A DNA stretch of 64,000 bases, from positions 827,635 to 891,634 of the forward strand of contig NC_018394.1 in assembly GCF_000208865.1 (NCBI RefSeq). Reading direction: 5' to 3'. Within the stretch, counting starts at the first letter, position 1. Each line of letters starts with the position of its first letter. Made by a program: the position numbers and the translations under genes. This DNA comes from Neospora caninum Liverpool (Eukaryota > Apicomplexa > Conoidasida > Eucoccidiorida > Sarcocystidae). This document shows, one piece after another, positions 49,429-61,490 of this stretch. The notes beneath the pieces are model-generated. The model saw nothing but the letters and a program-made list of their open reading frames with translations, searched no databases and had not been told where the DNA came from.

Positions 49429-51381
49429 TCAGAACTCGAGGACGTCCTCCTTGGCGTAGCCGAGCTTCGAGAGCTGTTGGGAGCAACTGCGAACCATCGG
49501 CGGCGCGCCGCACAAGAGAATGACCGTGTCAGAACAGGGCGGCGGCATAACTGCCTTAAGCATTTCTTCGTTGACAAAACCGGAATAAAATCTCCACGTG
49601 GGCGACGGCACGTCGACAGTGAACGAGCACTGGAACTTGTCAGGGTACTGCTCGTGCATCTCTTCCAGCTCTGAGGCCATAAGCGACGAGACAAACAGAC
49701 AACGGGCCGGAACACGACAGACGCCGAGAAAATAACTCTCTGGAAAAGCCGCACACCTCGGATTATCCGCAATGAAATCGGCTTGGAGGTTGCTGGACGG
49801 GGACGGCTGCACGCCCCCCTTTCCGCTACAAAACGCGGCAAACGTATACAGACAACTACAAAAAAAAACACGCGTATACCTGATACACCATCACCAAGGC
49901 ACATGCGGCTATATATATATATATATATATATATATGCATATACATACATGCATTTCTACAAGCTAGTGGACACCTAAAAGACAACAATGCAACTCGACA
50001 CATATTTATCTACCGATGCAGAGATATATAGATATCCACCCATATAAATATATATGTAGTAAGCACGGGTCGCCTACCATCACGTAAGAGAATGTCGTCT
50101 TCGGTCCGATTCGCGAAGAGAAGAGAGAGGGAGGTGCTGTCTCCGCCCGCCCGTAGGATGCTCGACAAGAGTTGAAACATCGGAGTGATGCCTGTGCCTC
50201 CTGCAACCATGCCAATGTGCTTCTTCTTCAGCACTCGCCGATTCACCCGGAATTCGCCGTCTCCCAAGTACTCAATCAGGCTGCACACACGAGGACAGAA
50301 ACGACGAAAGGAACGCTCAAGCAACGTCTTCGACAAAGACACGGCCTCTCCCAGAAAATACACAAACACACCACAGCATACGAAATGACATACACAGAGT
50401 AAAGGTACGGAGACCGAACTGAGGAACGCTCCAGACACACACACACATACACACACCCGAGGGCATCTACGTGTGTATATAAATGTATGTGCGCATTCAG
50501 AGATGCATATATATATATATATATATATATGATATACGCATGCACAGATGCAAATATTCGGTCAAACGCCATGTGGCTCGACATATATATATATATATAT
50601 ATATATATACGTAGAGATGCAGGTTGCTGTGGGTTTTTTGCCGCAGACCCTGCCTTGGAAGCCGGCGACGCGGTGAGAGGGACATGTTGTTTGCGTCGAG
50701 TGTTTTACCCGAAAGGGCCCATCATGTCGACGTGGTCTCCAATTCGTAGACTGTCGAGGTACTGGGACATCTTGCCGCCATCGGGGAACTGCGCGACTTC
50801 TCCTTTCCGATAAATTTTGACAAGGAGGTCCACGTAGCCTTTCACATCGTCTCCCGTAATGGGCGTGTATTTGCGCTCGATTTCCGCTTGCTCCGCCTCT
50901 GCGTCCGGCGCCTTGTTCCTGTGGAAAACCAGAACGCGGCGCCAAGACCCGTTCGAGTGAACGCCTGCTGCGATCGCGTCTCTCTCTCGTTTTCTCTCCC
51001 TTTCTGTCTCTGTGTCTCCCTCGCTGTCTCTCTGTCTCCCTCGCTGTCTCCGGTGACTCACCACTGCCCAGGCGCAGTTCCCTTGGGCGTCGGCGCGAAC
51101 AGTTTCAGGTGCTTCCCCACAGGCAGGCCGAGGACTTGTTCGGGGAAGTCCAGGCGAAACCGAAATTTGAAAGTGTTTGGGGAAACGACAATTTTGTCAA
51201 CCAGCTCGGTCTTCTTCCGCGTTTTGTCCAGAAAAGGTGTCGCGGCCTGGGCACTCCGCCACAGAGCAAAAGGCTTTCCGCTCCCACGATTCTTCGCAAA
51301 GATCCAGTGCACGGCGCAAACCGCCACAGTGAGGCCAGCGAGGACGCCTAAGAAAACAAGCAGAGCGAGACTAGGAAACAT
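49429..51381 (-). CDS. CYB5R: NADH-cytochrome b5 reductase
   Basis: Minus-strand exons 51381-51062, 50918-50709, 50280-50078 and 49670-49429 join in phase (324 residues, close to the family's ~300). The enzyme passes electrons from NADH through FAD to cytochrome b5 for fatty-acid desaturation and related reactions. An N-terminal anchor (about residues 4-28, [20 protein letters not shown]) suggests the ER or outer mitochondrial membrane facing the cytosol. FAD site: R122-K-Y-T-P-I-T, and [11 protein letters not shown] ending at 177. NADH site: GGTGITPM at 204-211 and CGAPPM at 298-303. The C-terminus EDVLEF is the usual acidic-aromatic end. The stretch before RKYTP ([13 protein letters not shown]) is more charged than usual. 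All junctions restore conserved motifs, so the model is firm. The gene is divergent from the clamp-loader-like gene. Confidence 0.94.
49910..49936. repeat. TA microsatellite, 27 nt
   Basis: A pure alternating TA run lies in the last intron of the cytochrome b5 reductase gene (minus strand). Confidence 0.95.
50507..50530. repeat. (AT)12 microsatellite
   Basis: An alternating AT run of 24 nt lies in the second intron of the cytochrome b5 reductase gene, 50 bp from another such run. Confidence 0.95.
50583..50609. repeat. AT microsatellite, 27 nt
   Basis: A second alternating AT run lies in the same reductase intron as the run at 50507-50530. Confidence 0.95.
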
Positions 51382-53771
51382 AAATGCAGAGAAGGAATAC
51401 CATGGTCCCAACAAGAGAGGGTGGGGCGAGCAAACGTGTACACATGTGCGAGAACCCCTCTTCAGGCAGTTGGATAAACCTAAATATAGATGTATAATAC
51501 CCATATGTGAATATATATACACACATACCGTACGCGAATATATACATATATATATATATATACATATATATACATATGCATTTACAGAGAAACGAATGCA
51601 TATATATGTACGTTTTCTGACTGATCTTAAGCGTCTCGGGGGCGACGTACTGAGGAGCAAAGAAGGCTGTGCCTGTGGAGGCAAGAAGCCTCCAAAGGTC
51701 GCGCCGCCGTCAGACTCTTGCATTGCTTAGACGTTCCCTTTGAAATTCCAGAGGAAACGAAAGTGCACGTCTTCGCAGAAAGACAGGAGCCCGCTAGTTC
51801 TTCTCTCTGCTTCTCCGACAGTCGCCTCTCTGGCGCGCTCCTCTCTGCCTCAGACAAAAAGAGGAAGAAGAGCGCAGGAGGAGACACAGACGTCGCGAGA
51901 AGAAAGACATGGACGAGGAACACAGTGTATATGCAGTCGAAGGAGAGCGTAAGAGGTCCCTCGTCAATGGGCAGCAAAGGTTAACGCAAGAGCGGAAGGC
52001 GTTCGTCGCTCCCCCACATCCAACGAAACGAACCATGGAAGTTTAGAGGGGGAGGGGGGGATGGAGATGTGGAATCAACGAATCCACACAGACTCTCGTC
52101 AGTTCACATACGGCCCAGATCGCTGCGCCCCGAAAGAACGAAAAAAACCGCGTTCGACACTGCAGAGAGTAGAGAAACAGATGCAAACGCAAATACATGC
52201 ACGCATGTAGAATGTATATACACATATATTTCTCGATCCATATGTACCAATACAGATAATGATGGGCAGAAGACATGCAGCCTGCAAGTATCAATGTCTT
52301 GAGTTGATGATGGATTTTGTGTCTGTCGATACAGGGTCGAAGCGGCAGAGCATCGCGTCTAGAGAGTGTGCTCGGCAGTAGAACGGTGCCTTGTCGCGTG
52401 CTGGGGCTAACCAAATAAGACTCAGAGTTGCGCCTCCCCTTTTTTGGTTGGGGCTCACAGCAATCGCGTGATTTGCGGCATCTGCTGGAATCTCGGCCGC
52501 CTGGTCGGTCTTTTCTTGGCTGCACGCCGTGGACTCGATGGGGACTGGTTTTTCCGAGCGCGCGCAAGTCAAGCCTGGGAAGCCGCAGACAGCTGGGAGA
52601 AAGGAGAGACGCAGCCACGGGCGACGGAGAAATCTTTTGCGACTCTCCTTAGAAAGATCTCGGGAAGAAGAGCTGTCCTCGACGAGGACACCGGGGAAGG
52701 CGGCACAGAAAAGGGTCGAGTTGGCGGCGTAGGTTTCTGTTTGTGTGATCTGTGCACATGCGTGCATGTGTGAAGACGACGCGAGGGTGGCGACACACGA
52801 AAAGGCTGTCTCTGCGTAAAGACGAGCGCTTTCTGTGCGTTCCCTGTCAGCGATTCTTGCTGCAAACCCTCCGTCTCCGTTTTCCCAATGCACACCGAGC
52901 AAGCGAAGAGTCTTTCCGCGCTCCGTCGAGTCCGATTTGCGTTCAAATGCTCTGACTCGGACAGCCTTTTTCGCGGTCTTCGAAAACCGCGTCTCGGCAG
53001 CGGTTTCTGCCTCGAAGGCGCTCTTCCCGGCGACTTCCCGAAAAAGCAAGACACCTCTGCGCACTTTGAAAGCTGCACAAATCCGAGTGGATTCGCTTTT
53101 GTGTGTACGTACACACGACGAGTGTTGGACAGCCGTCGACTGTCTCGGCTTGCGGGATTCTGGCGCCAAAAATAGAGTGGGAATCCTCTCGACTGAGGAT
53201 CAAGACACGAAACACTATGCAAGTGCGTGCAGGCTGGATTCCTGCTCCTCTGGATGAACAAAAATGCAGATGTTCGACACACTCACCCAAACAGGCCTCG
53301 CTTTGTGTTCCTTTCAGTGTTGCTCTGTGCGGTGGCGCCTTGCGCCTCGGGGCTTTTGCCTCGGTGCTTTCCGCCAGTCAGATTCGCGAGAGATCGACCT
53401 CGTCGCTTCGCCCTTTCAGCCCGCTGGTCTTCTACGCCTTTCTTTTTTCTTTTTTCTCTCCTCCTCGTCTCCCCGTTGTTTCCCGGTTTGGATAGCCGCT
53501 CCTTCTACGCGCTCGGCTCTCCACTCCTTCCTCGGATTCCGTAAAGGTTCTCTGATTCCGTAAAAAGTCGCCGGTTTCCGGGGCTCCTCCAGCCCCATTT
53601 TTTCTGCCAAGGAATCTTCTTTCTCCTGCCGACTTCCCCGACGCTCCCCCTGTATCTCCCGCCTGAGCGTTTTTTTTTGCTTCCGCCCCTCGGCAAGGAA
53701 GAGGCTGTCTGGGCCGAAGAAATTCCGCTGGTCGGTCTCTCGTCGCTGCCTGCGTTCCGCCTCCAAAAACA
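51382..53771. other. Shared upstream region of b5 reductase (-) and clamp-loader-like gene (+)
   Basis: This 2.4 kb stretch separates divergent start codons and should contain both promoters. It holds a compound TA/CA tract at its left end and a pyrimidine-rich stretch at 53420-53760. Long frames such as 52291-53169 (-) show no domain and are probably chance frames in GC-rich DNA. Confidence 0.5.
51530..51580. repeat. Compound TA/CA microsatellite
   Basis: A TA-rich simple repeat interrupted by C (TATACATATA type) lies upstream of the reductase start codon. A similar compound tract lies at about 57150-57216, in the first intron of the clamp-loader-like gene. Confidence 0.85.
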
Positions 53772-56700
53772 ATGTCTCCAACGCGGCTCTTAGACGCCTT
53801 CCCTCGCACCCAAACCCAACACCCCGCCCAGTCTCCGCTTTGTCGTCCCTCTTCTTCTCCATCTTTTTCTTCTCCGTCTTCCTCTTCTTCCTCATCTCAT
53901 TCATCGCAGGCTCTGAGCAGCAAGGTCGCGCCGACACAGCACGAGACAGATGGAAAGAAGAATTTTTCGGGCTGCGCCGTAGAAGACGCCTCGCGGTGTC
54001 CGGCCGGAGGCAAAGAGACAGAAGAAAGGAGAGAAGAGAACGAAAAAGAGAAAGAAGGGCGGAGGACGTCCCGCGTTTCGTTGTTGGCCGCGAATGATGG
54101 GAATCCGGCGGCGGAGGCAGAGCTCGACGAAGAGAGAGGCAGGGAAGAGAAGACAAGTGTCCCTGTGAAGGTGAAGAACGTGCGAGAAATGTCTGAAGAG
54201 CCTGCGCCGTCGTCAGCCGAGAGGCGAAAGGCGGTGAGCCGCTCCAGCGACAAAAAGCTGCTTGGCGAAGAGAGGCACGAAGCGCCTCGAGAGGCGCCTC
54301 GAAGGGAAGAGTCGTTGCGGCTGCTCAGCGACAAGAGGGACGCGTGTCGAAAGAGCTCTCCTAGTCACGCGCCTTCCGGTCCCCCTCCAAATCTCCCAGC
54401 GGTCGCGAATGGAAACACGGCAAAACCCCAAAAACAAACGCGACTGCCGAACTTCTTTTTTGCACCGAATCCGGCTTCTCTCTGTGTGCAACAACCGTCA
54501 AATGGTGACCTAGAGACAGAGAAAGACACCGGGGACGAACAACAGAAAGCGGGCACTGGTCCGCAGGCCTGTCTCCCCGGAAGCGCAAAGGGCGAAAAAA
54601 CAGCCGGGAAAACGGCTTCGTCCCGCTCTTCCGCTGGCTCTCCATCTCCTTTCGGCGCCTCTCAGTCCTCCGCCGCTTCTCCCTCGACGTCTTGTGCCTC
54701 AGAGCACGGCGGATGTGTCGCCGTCGCGGGTCCAGCCGGCGACGAGTCTACGGCAGATGTGCTTGTCGAGGAAGCACTCCCGTGTGTGTCGCTTGTCGAG
54801 GAAGCGCAGGAGACTGAAGGCGTCGAAGGAGACGGCGCAGGCAAGGAGACAGATCAGCCAGCATCCAGTGGACAGGCGAGGGGAGCGCGAGAAGAAGGAC
54901 ACGCGGAAGGGGCCCAGGAAGAAAACCGCATGCGCAAAGACGAGACTCCCGAACGCGCGCAAGAAACGTTTGCGTGTCGTAGAGGGGCGCCAGGGTTGTG
55001 TGTCGCTGAGCCTTGTGGCGACAACGGCGCGTCTCGGGATTCCGTGACATCGGATCCCCTGTCTGATTCCTGTGCGGTCCACAGTCCTGGCAACTCTGCT
55101 GCCTCGTCCGAGTCTCTCGCTGCGGCGGCTCCCCTGTCTTTTTCCTGCGCTCGTGTTGCCGCGCCCCACCCGGTGACTACAGGACGGGAAGCCCCGTTCG
55201 TGGAAGAGGCGACGGACGCTCAAGAGGGTCTGACGGCAGCAGATAAAAAGAGAGCGACGGAGGAAGACCCGCAAGAGCCCCCGACGCAGAGGAGAGGCGA
55301 GAACTCGGTGGATCCAGCAGAGAATGGCGAAGAGCCGGGGCGGTCTCGCGCGGCGCTTCGAGAAGCGTGGAGTCAGATTTTCAAGCGGCCCTCGAAGCAG
55401 GGGGACCTCGAGAAGAAGAACAGGCAGATTCCAGGGTTGAAGAAAGGAGAGGGAGAGAAACCAGCGGACGAGAGCGAGGAGCCTGGCAGCAAGAGGAAGC
55501 CAAGACACAGTCTGAAGAGAGAGAACGACGAACTGTGCGGCGCGCCTTTTTGGGAAGAAAAACGCGGGCTTGGTGACAGATCGAGGCTGCGGAGATCCGC
55601 AGGCGAGGTTCTTCTCACGCTCGCGGCAGAGAAGAGGAAGCCGGGAGACAAGAGGGAAGCGGGCGAAGGAGAACGGGACAGAAAGGTGGAGGTCGACGAG
55701 GGGAAAGACTCTTCTGAGGGCGGTCCGCGACGAAGCCGACGGGTGCTAGCGCGTCAGCAGAAACGGCCGCTGTCGGACTCCGAGCCTGTCGCTCTCAGTC
55801 TGTCGGACAGCGAAGAACGCGAGTGCGCAGAGGGCGGCGAGAGATTGAAGCGACAGAAGGTCTCCGCCCGGGCACTGCTTCTCAGTCGGCGCGTTCCTCC
55901 CGCGACACCCGGGGCGAAGGCGGAGAGACGAGGCCGGCCGAAGCGCGCATGCGCCCCCGCGCCGCCTCCTCGCACGCGAGAAGAACGTTTCTCCTCAGAA
56001 CAGAGTGGAAAGAAAGCAAGGCCACGGAACGCAGAGGCAGAGAAACGGGAGAGACAGGAGCGACAGGAGAGACAGAGGGAGGCCGAGGGGGAAGACAGCA
56101 GACGGCGCGAGCGGCAGGAGGCGGTCATGATGAAGCGGAGACTGGTGCTGCAAGCGCACCAGAGACAGAGAGAACGGGAAGAAGAACACCGCGTTCGCCT
56201 CCTGGTGGAGAGAAACGCGGCGTGGATCGAGAATTTACGAGCTTTCGAGGAAGGCGGCCTCGACGGGACATGCCCGAGCCGCCTCCCGGGTGGACGGGCT
56301 CTCGGGTGTCTCGGGGGCGCGGCGCCTTCGATCACCACAACACGCGAGAGCCAAGGAGAAGACTCGCGAGTTTCTCGAGAACACGAACCGCCGACAGACG
56401 ACCTGAACGCTCGTGAGGATTCCAGCGGGCGACAGCAGCCCCACCGGCGCGCGCGGCTAAAGAGAAGACGGCTGTCTTCCGAAGAAGAGGGCGATCCAGA
56501 GACCGTCACCAAGTCAAGGCTGTGCGAAGGAGATGGCAGCCCAGGCGAAATGGAAAACGCGATCCGCGGGGTCTCTCCCACGCTTGAGGCGGCTTTCTCT
56601 GAAGCGAGCGGCACGCGATCTTCCAACCTGCAGCCGCTCCGCGCTGCGCCGCCGCGAGGTTTGGAGTGGCGAGACGTCCGAGCGAGACTCCTCGACCTCT

Positions 56701-59700
56701 GCGGCCTGGAGAGCTTCCTCTCGCGCGACGTTTTCTTCTTCGTGACTTCCGGCCCCTTCGCCATCTACACCCGAAACGGCATTCTGAAAATTCTCGAAAA
56801 AACAGGTAAGATGCAAGACAGCCGGAGACCAGCCCCGCGACGTGCTTCCCTGGAACATGCATTAAGCGAACCAGGCCCCAGACCGGGCTGCCTAGTGTTT
56901 TCGTTCCGAAATCCCTTTCGACAACTCTTCAGAGGTGCTCAAAGCGACCACGGATTTCCGCTGCCGCCACAAACTGACTCTCAGGAGGACTCCCCCGCTT
57001 CGCTTAGTGGATCCACACGTCGGTAGGGGGTTGCCCGCGTCCCCATGTGGATAGAGTAGACTCGGACGCGTGTGCGCAGATGGGCACGGTGCCAAACGCT
57101 CGTGGACACATACACGCATGAAGGTTGCCGTTCTAGACGGGTTGCTCTAGCATACACCTATACATACCTATACGTATACGTACCTATACATGTATATATA
57201 TACATATATATATACACTTTTTTTTGATGATACACGAAATGTGCCACCTAGAGCTCTCTCGACGGCGGCGTTTCAAAGTCTGCGGCGGCGCTGCGAAGGC
57301 TGCATGTCCTTTGTAGCGGGTTTCTCATGCCGTTTTCGCGTTTTCCGTCTTCTCGCGCGCCTCTGCAGGGCTCCCCGTGACGACAAGCCTGCGGCGGGCG
57401 ACTTGCATTTTGACAAACGACGCAGGCTACTGGCCTCAGGCGGAAACGCCTCCACAAGAGCGCCCTTCTTTTCCTTCTTCTTCTTTTCCTTCTTCTTTTC
57501 CTTCCTCTTCTTCTTTTCTTTCCTCTTCTTTGTCGCCTCCAGCAGAGTGCATCGAGCAGAAGAGCGAAGAGGGACCAGCGTCGGAGGGCCCTTCCGCACC
57601 CTCGGCCGGGGCCTCAGAAGCGGAGGTCGGGCCGGCGGCGGTTGGCGGGGCTGAGACAACGCATCTCGATGCAGTCCGAAAGCGCGCTGTTCTGTCACCT
57701 GGCGCACCTCTCGCTCCTGCCTCCGTCTCGCGCTTCTCTTCTTTGGCTCTGTCTGCGTTGTTCGACGGCCCGCGCGTGGCGACCGAGTCTGTGCTGATGC
57801 GGGCGATGGGCCTTTCTGTCGAGGAGGCGGCGCAGAGGTTTAATCCCGTCAACGACAAAAGCGGAGTTCTCGTGCAAGACGTGGTTCGTGCATGTCTGCG
57901 CCTCTACGCCAGGCACCAGCATGCGCCTGAGGGGGCGTGTGCGAAGGCGCGCGGCGGGGCGAAAAGCGAGGCAACCCAGGACGCCGAGACTCCGGACAGG
58001 GCAGCTCCGATGGCGGTTGTTGAGGATGGAGCAGATTTTGAGGAGGGCCACGCCGCTGAGGCGAAGTTGCTGGAGGGTGAAGAGAGAGAGGCGAAGGAGG
58101 AGAATGAAGGCGGGAAAGAGGACAGGAACTCGAAGAAAGGAACAACGGTTCGGGCCGATGCAGCCACGCCCGCGTCCTCCAAGGAAGAGAGCTTGACTGT
58201 CCACACTGAGACGGCACCTGAAGCGCCACGAGAAGAGGAGAGAGTGGCGAAGCTTGCGAGGGAAACAGAGGGGAAAGAAATTGAAAAGGAGCGCCGCGAA
58301 CTCGAGTGCCAGTTACCGGGTAACGCAGGCGTCCTGAAGACTCCGTGCATCCTCTGGCTTGGCCACCTGACCGAGATGTGGGATCGGGCCTTCGAGGCAT
58401 GCAGTCTGTCCGAGCTCGCAGGCAACAATGATGCAGTGCTTGAACTGCATGCTCTTTTGAAGGCGACTCTCGAGCGAGGTCCTTCTCTCTCAGGCAAGAG
58501 CGCCGACCTCGAGAGTTTGGCGAGCGACGCGGAGGCGGCCCCTGAGAAGCCGCTCTCTTTGCTCAGTCGAAAGAAACCGGAGCGAGGCAGCGGCTGTGGA
58601 GGATCCCGGGCGAGTGGGAGAAGGCGAGAGGCGCAGGCGAGAAGAGAAAAGGAAGAGCGACCGAGAGTGATCCTTGTCTCGATGCCTCCCGGATGTGGAG
58701 GCGACCGCCTGATCGACTTGCTGTGCTACGCTTGCGGCCACCAGGCTGTTCGCGAACAGAAGCTGAGAGAGGAGAAGCGAATCGACGGCCTCTTCCATTC
58801 TATGGCGATGGTCAGCGCTCAGGCTCGGGCGCTCAAGCACCAGGAGACGAAAACGGCACCGAGTCCTGCAGACGCAGTAGTTCTCGTTGAGGACGAAGCC
58901 AGCCCTCCATCGAGGCCTCCCGGTTCTGCTCGCCCCACCGTGTGCAGCCATCTACGCGTCAAACCGCCTGGAGAGACGACGCCAAAGCCGCCTTCGAAGC
59001 CGGGTGATTTCCCCCCGGAGGTGAAGGAATCTGGCAGAAGAAAGCCGCTCTCCGTCTCGCCGTCGGGAGGGGCGCGTGGAACGCAACCGGACTCCGACCG
59101 CCCCGAAGTGTCCCTCCCCCTCCCTCGACTCAGTGTCTACGACTGGTGGAGCCTGTCGAGGGCCGATCAGAAGAGACTGCTCCAGCGAAGGCCGCGGAAA
59201 CAAGGAACAGAGCGTGGCGAAGAGAAGCACAGTCCCCCCGTCCTTTGCATTGCGCGCTGGAGAGAGGGCGAAGATGAGCAGGCTGCGAGAGACGCTGTGA
59301 ACGCCTCCATTGACGAAGCGATAAGCGGGACAGTCACGGGCGGGCGAGGGCGACGAGGTGGAGCAAGCAGTGACGAGGAAGAGGGCCTTCGGGACGCAGA
59401 GGCTCTGCGGAGGGGCATCCACCTGGTGGCGCTCCGCCCGCCTCCGAGAGAAGCCCTCGTGCAACGGTAGGATCGACGCGCCGAGAACAGGCAAAAAGCG
59501 AGACGAGGACCGGAACCGACATGTTCGGTCGCGGGGAATCAGAGGAGAGGTTTGCGCAGTCGAGGACTTGGGTTCCGAGTTGCAAAGTCCGGAAAACACT
59601 TCTAGGTGGTGCTGTACACGGTATTCGCCCCGTAGACGGACGAGGGACACTTTGCAGTTGCCACACTGAGGCTTTTTTTCCCCGCCTTGCCCGAGATGGC

Positions 59701-61490
59701 GCCTTGCTGGATCCCCGCTGGATCTGCATGAAAGCTATCTGTTTTGTGTGCGCGTGTGTGGTTTCAGAGTTCTCGCGATCGCGACAGCTGCCATAGGGGC
59801 TCCGGTCGACCGCGCCCTTGTTGAGCTTCTCTTTGCCAGCAGCGGCGATGGCCACCAGGGACCCGGTGCCGGAGAGGCCGTGCCTCTTTCGGGTATTTTG
59901 CACACTCTACACCTTGTCACACGGACGCACATGAATTCACGGCTTCTGCACGCAGCGTACCACTACGAAACACAGCGCCAGTTAGATGCACAACACCGAG
60001 AACTGGATGCATGTGCTTCCTCAGAAGGAGCGTATCAGTCTCCCAAGGACCCGCTGTCACCTCCAAGCACGAGAGGCAGTGAGCGGAGTTTTACCCTCCC
60101 GGCGGCTTCCTGGTACGACGCAGAACCGGATTACTGCACAAAGGACGACCACGGAGACGCGAGGGGAGGATCCAGCAACGGCGACACGACGGCTTGTTCG
60201 ACACAAGCTCGCCTGTCAAGCATAATCCAGAACTTTGTCCTTCCGCCGCTGGAGCGGCCGCTGCCGCTCCCCTTTGCCCTCGCCGAAGCCCCGTTGTTGG
60301 CGTTTTGGCGCCTTCAACAGGCGCAGCCCATGAGCTTGTTTCTTCAGCTCTTTGGGAGCCGTAACGCCCTAGCTGCAGACTCGTTGGCGGCTCCCATGCA
60401 TGCGTTCGATCTTCTGCATGAGAAGTTCGCGCATTCTCAGCGGGCTGCATTCTCCAGACGCCGGGCTCCTGACGAGACTCTGGCTGAGGTGGCGGATCGC
60501 CATGGGAGTGTTGAAACCCTGCTCGATGCCTTCAACGTATGCGCACGAGCAGTGAAAATCGAAAACGAATGCAGTGACTGTCTAGTCTTAGATGCCCAGG
60601 ACGGTGGCCCCGCCGGAGGAAAAGCTTCCCAATCTGGAGGGGGAAAGTCGCCGAGTGAAAACGATTTCGCTGCAAGATACGGTGGTGGCAGTCCAGGCAG
60701 CAGTGATGCGACGAAAGATGTGCTGAAAGAAAATGTGGAGACCGCTCCACTCCGAGGGCTTCCACTGAGGATTGGGGCACACTTGCCGGAAACAACAGCC
60801 CACTTTCTGGGGGAGCTGATTCTAGGCGGTGTGGCCTTGTTGCAACACGGACCTGAGGGAGCGTATGAGCCGCCACCTCTTGGCTGTTCTCTCGATGCCC
60901 TGCAGAGGCAGTTTGTCACCGAGCGAATGATCCAGCAGGAGAAACTTCAAACGCGAAGGAGGCTTGAGAAGGTGGGAGAGGGAAGTTTGAAAGTGCTGGA
61001 CTGGAGACGTGCAGTCGAAGAAGCTGGCACGGTGATTAACTTCGAAGCACCGGAGCCGGCGCCTACTTCCTCAATACAATCAGACCCCGGTGAAACCGAA
61101 GAATACGAGCGAGATGTTCCAGGACGGACCGGGTTTTCTCAGGGATGTGGAAAATGTGGGGGACCCAGTGCCCAGGAGTGTTACAGTGTTGACGGTTCCG
61201 GCGCGGTGGAAGGTTTCTCTGATTCCGAAGAGAGTGACAGCTGGATGGAAGATGATGTGAACATGTTTGAGATTATGTCAGCCAGCACGATGTTACGCAG
61301 CACCGAGCAGATTCGCCAAACGTTTCTAGCGGAGGGAAGAATGCTTGAGAAGGTGGCCAGTTCCAGATCGAAGGGAGGGAAAAGAGTAAAAGGCATCAAG
61401 AAAAAAACATCAGCTTTTCCAGACGATGCAAAATTTGCCAAGGTGGTGTCGAATCTTGGGAGCGTCAGGCGGAGTACACATTTCCTCTGA
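53772..61490 (+). CDS. RFC1/ATAD5(Elg1)-like clamp-loader protein with degenerate P-loop
   Basis: Three exons join in phase: 53772-56805, 57369-59466 and 59768-61490 (2284 residues). An alternative acceptor at 57542 also fits the phase and would drop 58 residues. The start is the first ATG (AAACAATGTC). The first ~950 residues are charged and disordered but hold a perfect PCNA-binding PIP box, QTRLPNFF at 222-229. In the second exon, WDRAFEACSLSELAGNNDAV (AGN near 1362-1364) matches the RFC box 'L.E..GN..AV'. VILVSMPPGCGGDRLI at about 1445-1460 matches a Walker A site but has Gly and Asp where the P-loop Lys and Thr should be. VVLVEDEA (about 1516-1522) resembles Walker B. GIHLVALRPPP, then VLAIATAAI and GILHTLHLV, resemble the RFC lid. 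No BRCT is seen, so ATAD5/Elg1 (PCNA unloading) is preferred over RFC1. Family is inferred; ATP binding is doubtful. Confidence 0.72.
57466..57542 (+). repeat. Polypyrimidine TTC-rich tract ending in CCTCCAG
   Basis: A 75-nt stretch of almost only T and C, ending GTCGCCTCCAG, lies inside exon 2 of the clamp-loader-like gene. Read as protein it gives a Ser/Phe/Pro run (SSSFPSSFPSSSSFLSSSLS). Read as a splice signal it is a textbook polypyrimidine tract plus acceptor, in phase with the donor at 56806. Confidence 0.8.

Noticed and set aside
52291..53169. A 292-codon minus-strand frame upstream of b5 reductase
   Set aside because: It has no domain, signal or exon partner. GC-rich spacer DNA easily gives frames of this length, and overlapping frames in other phases are as long.
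54699..56764. Long minus-strand frames under the clamp-loader-like gene (54699-55508, 55754-56764)
   Set aside because: They are complements of the Glu/Arg/Ser-rich coding sequence of the plus strand and have no independent features.
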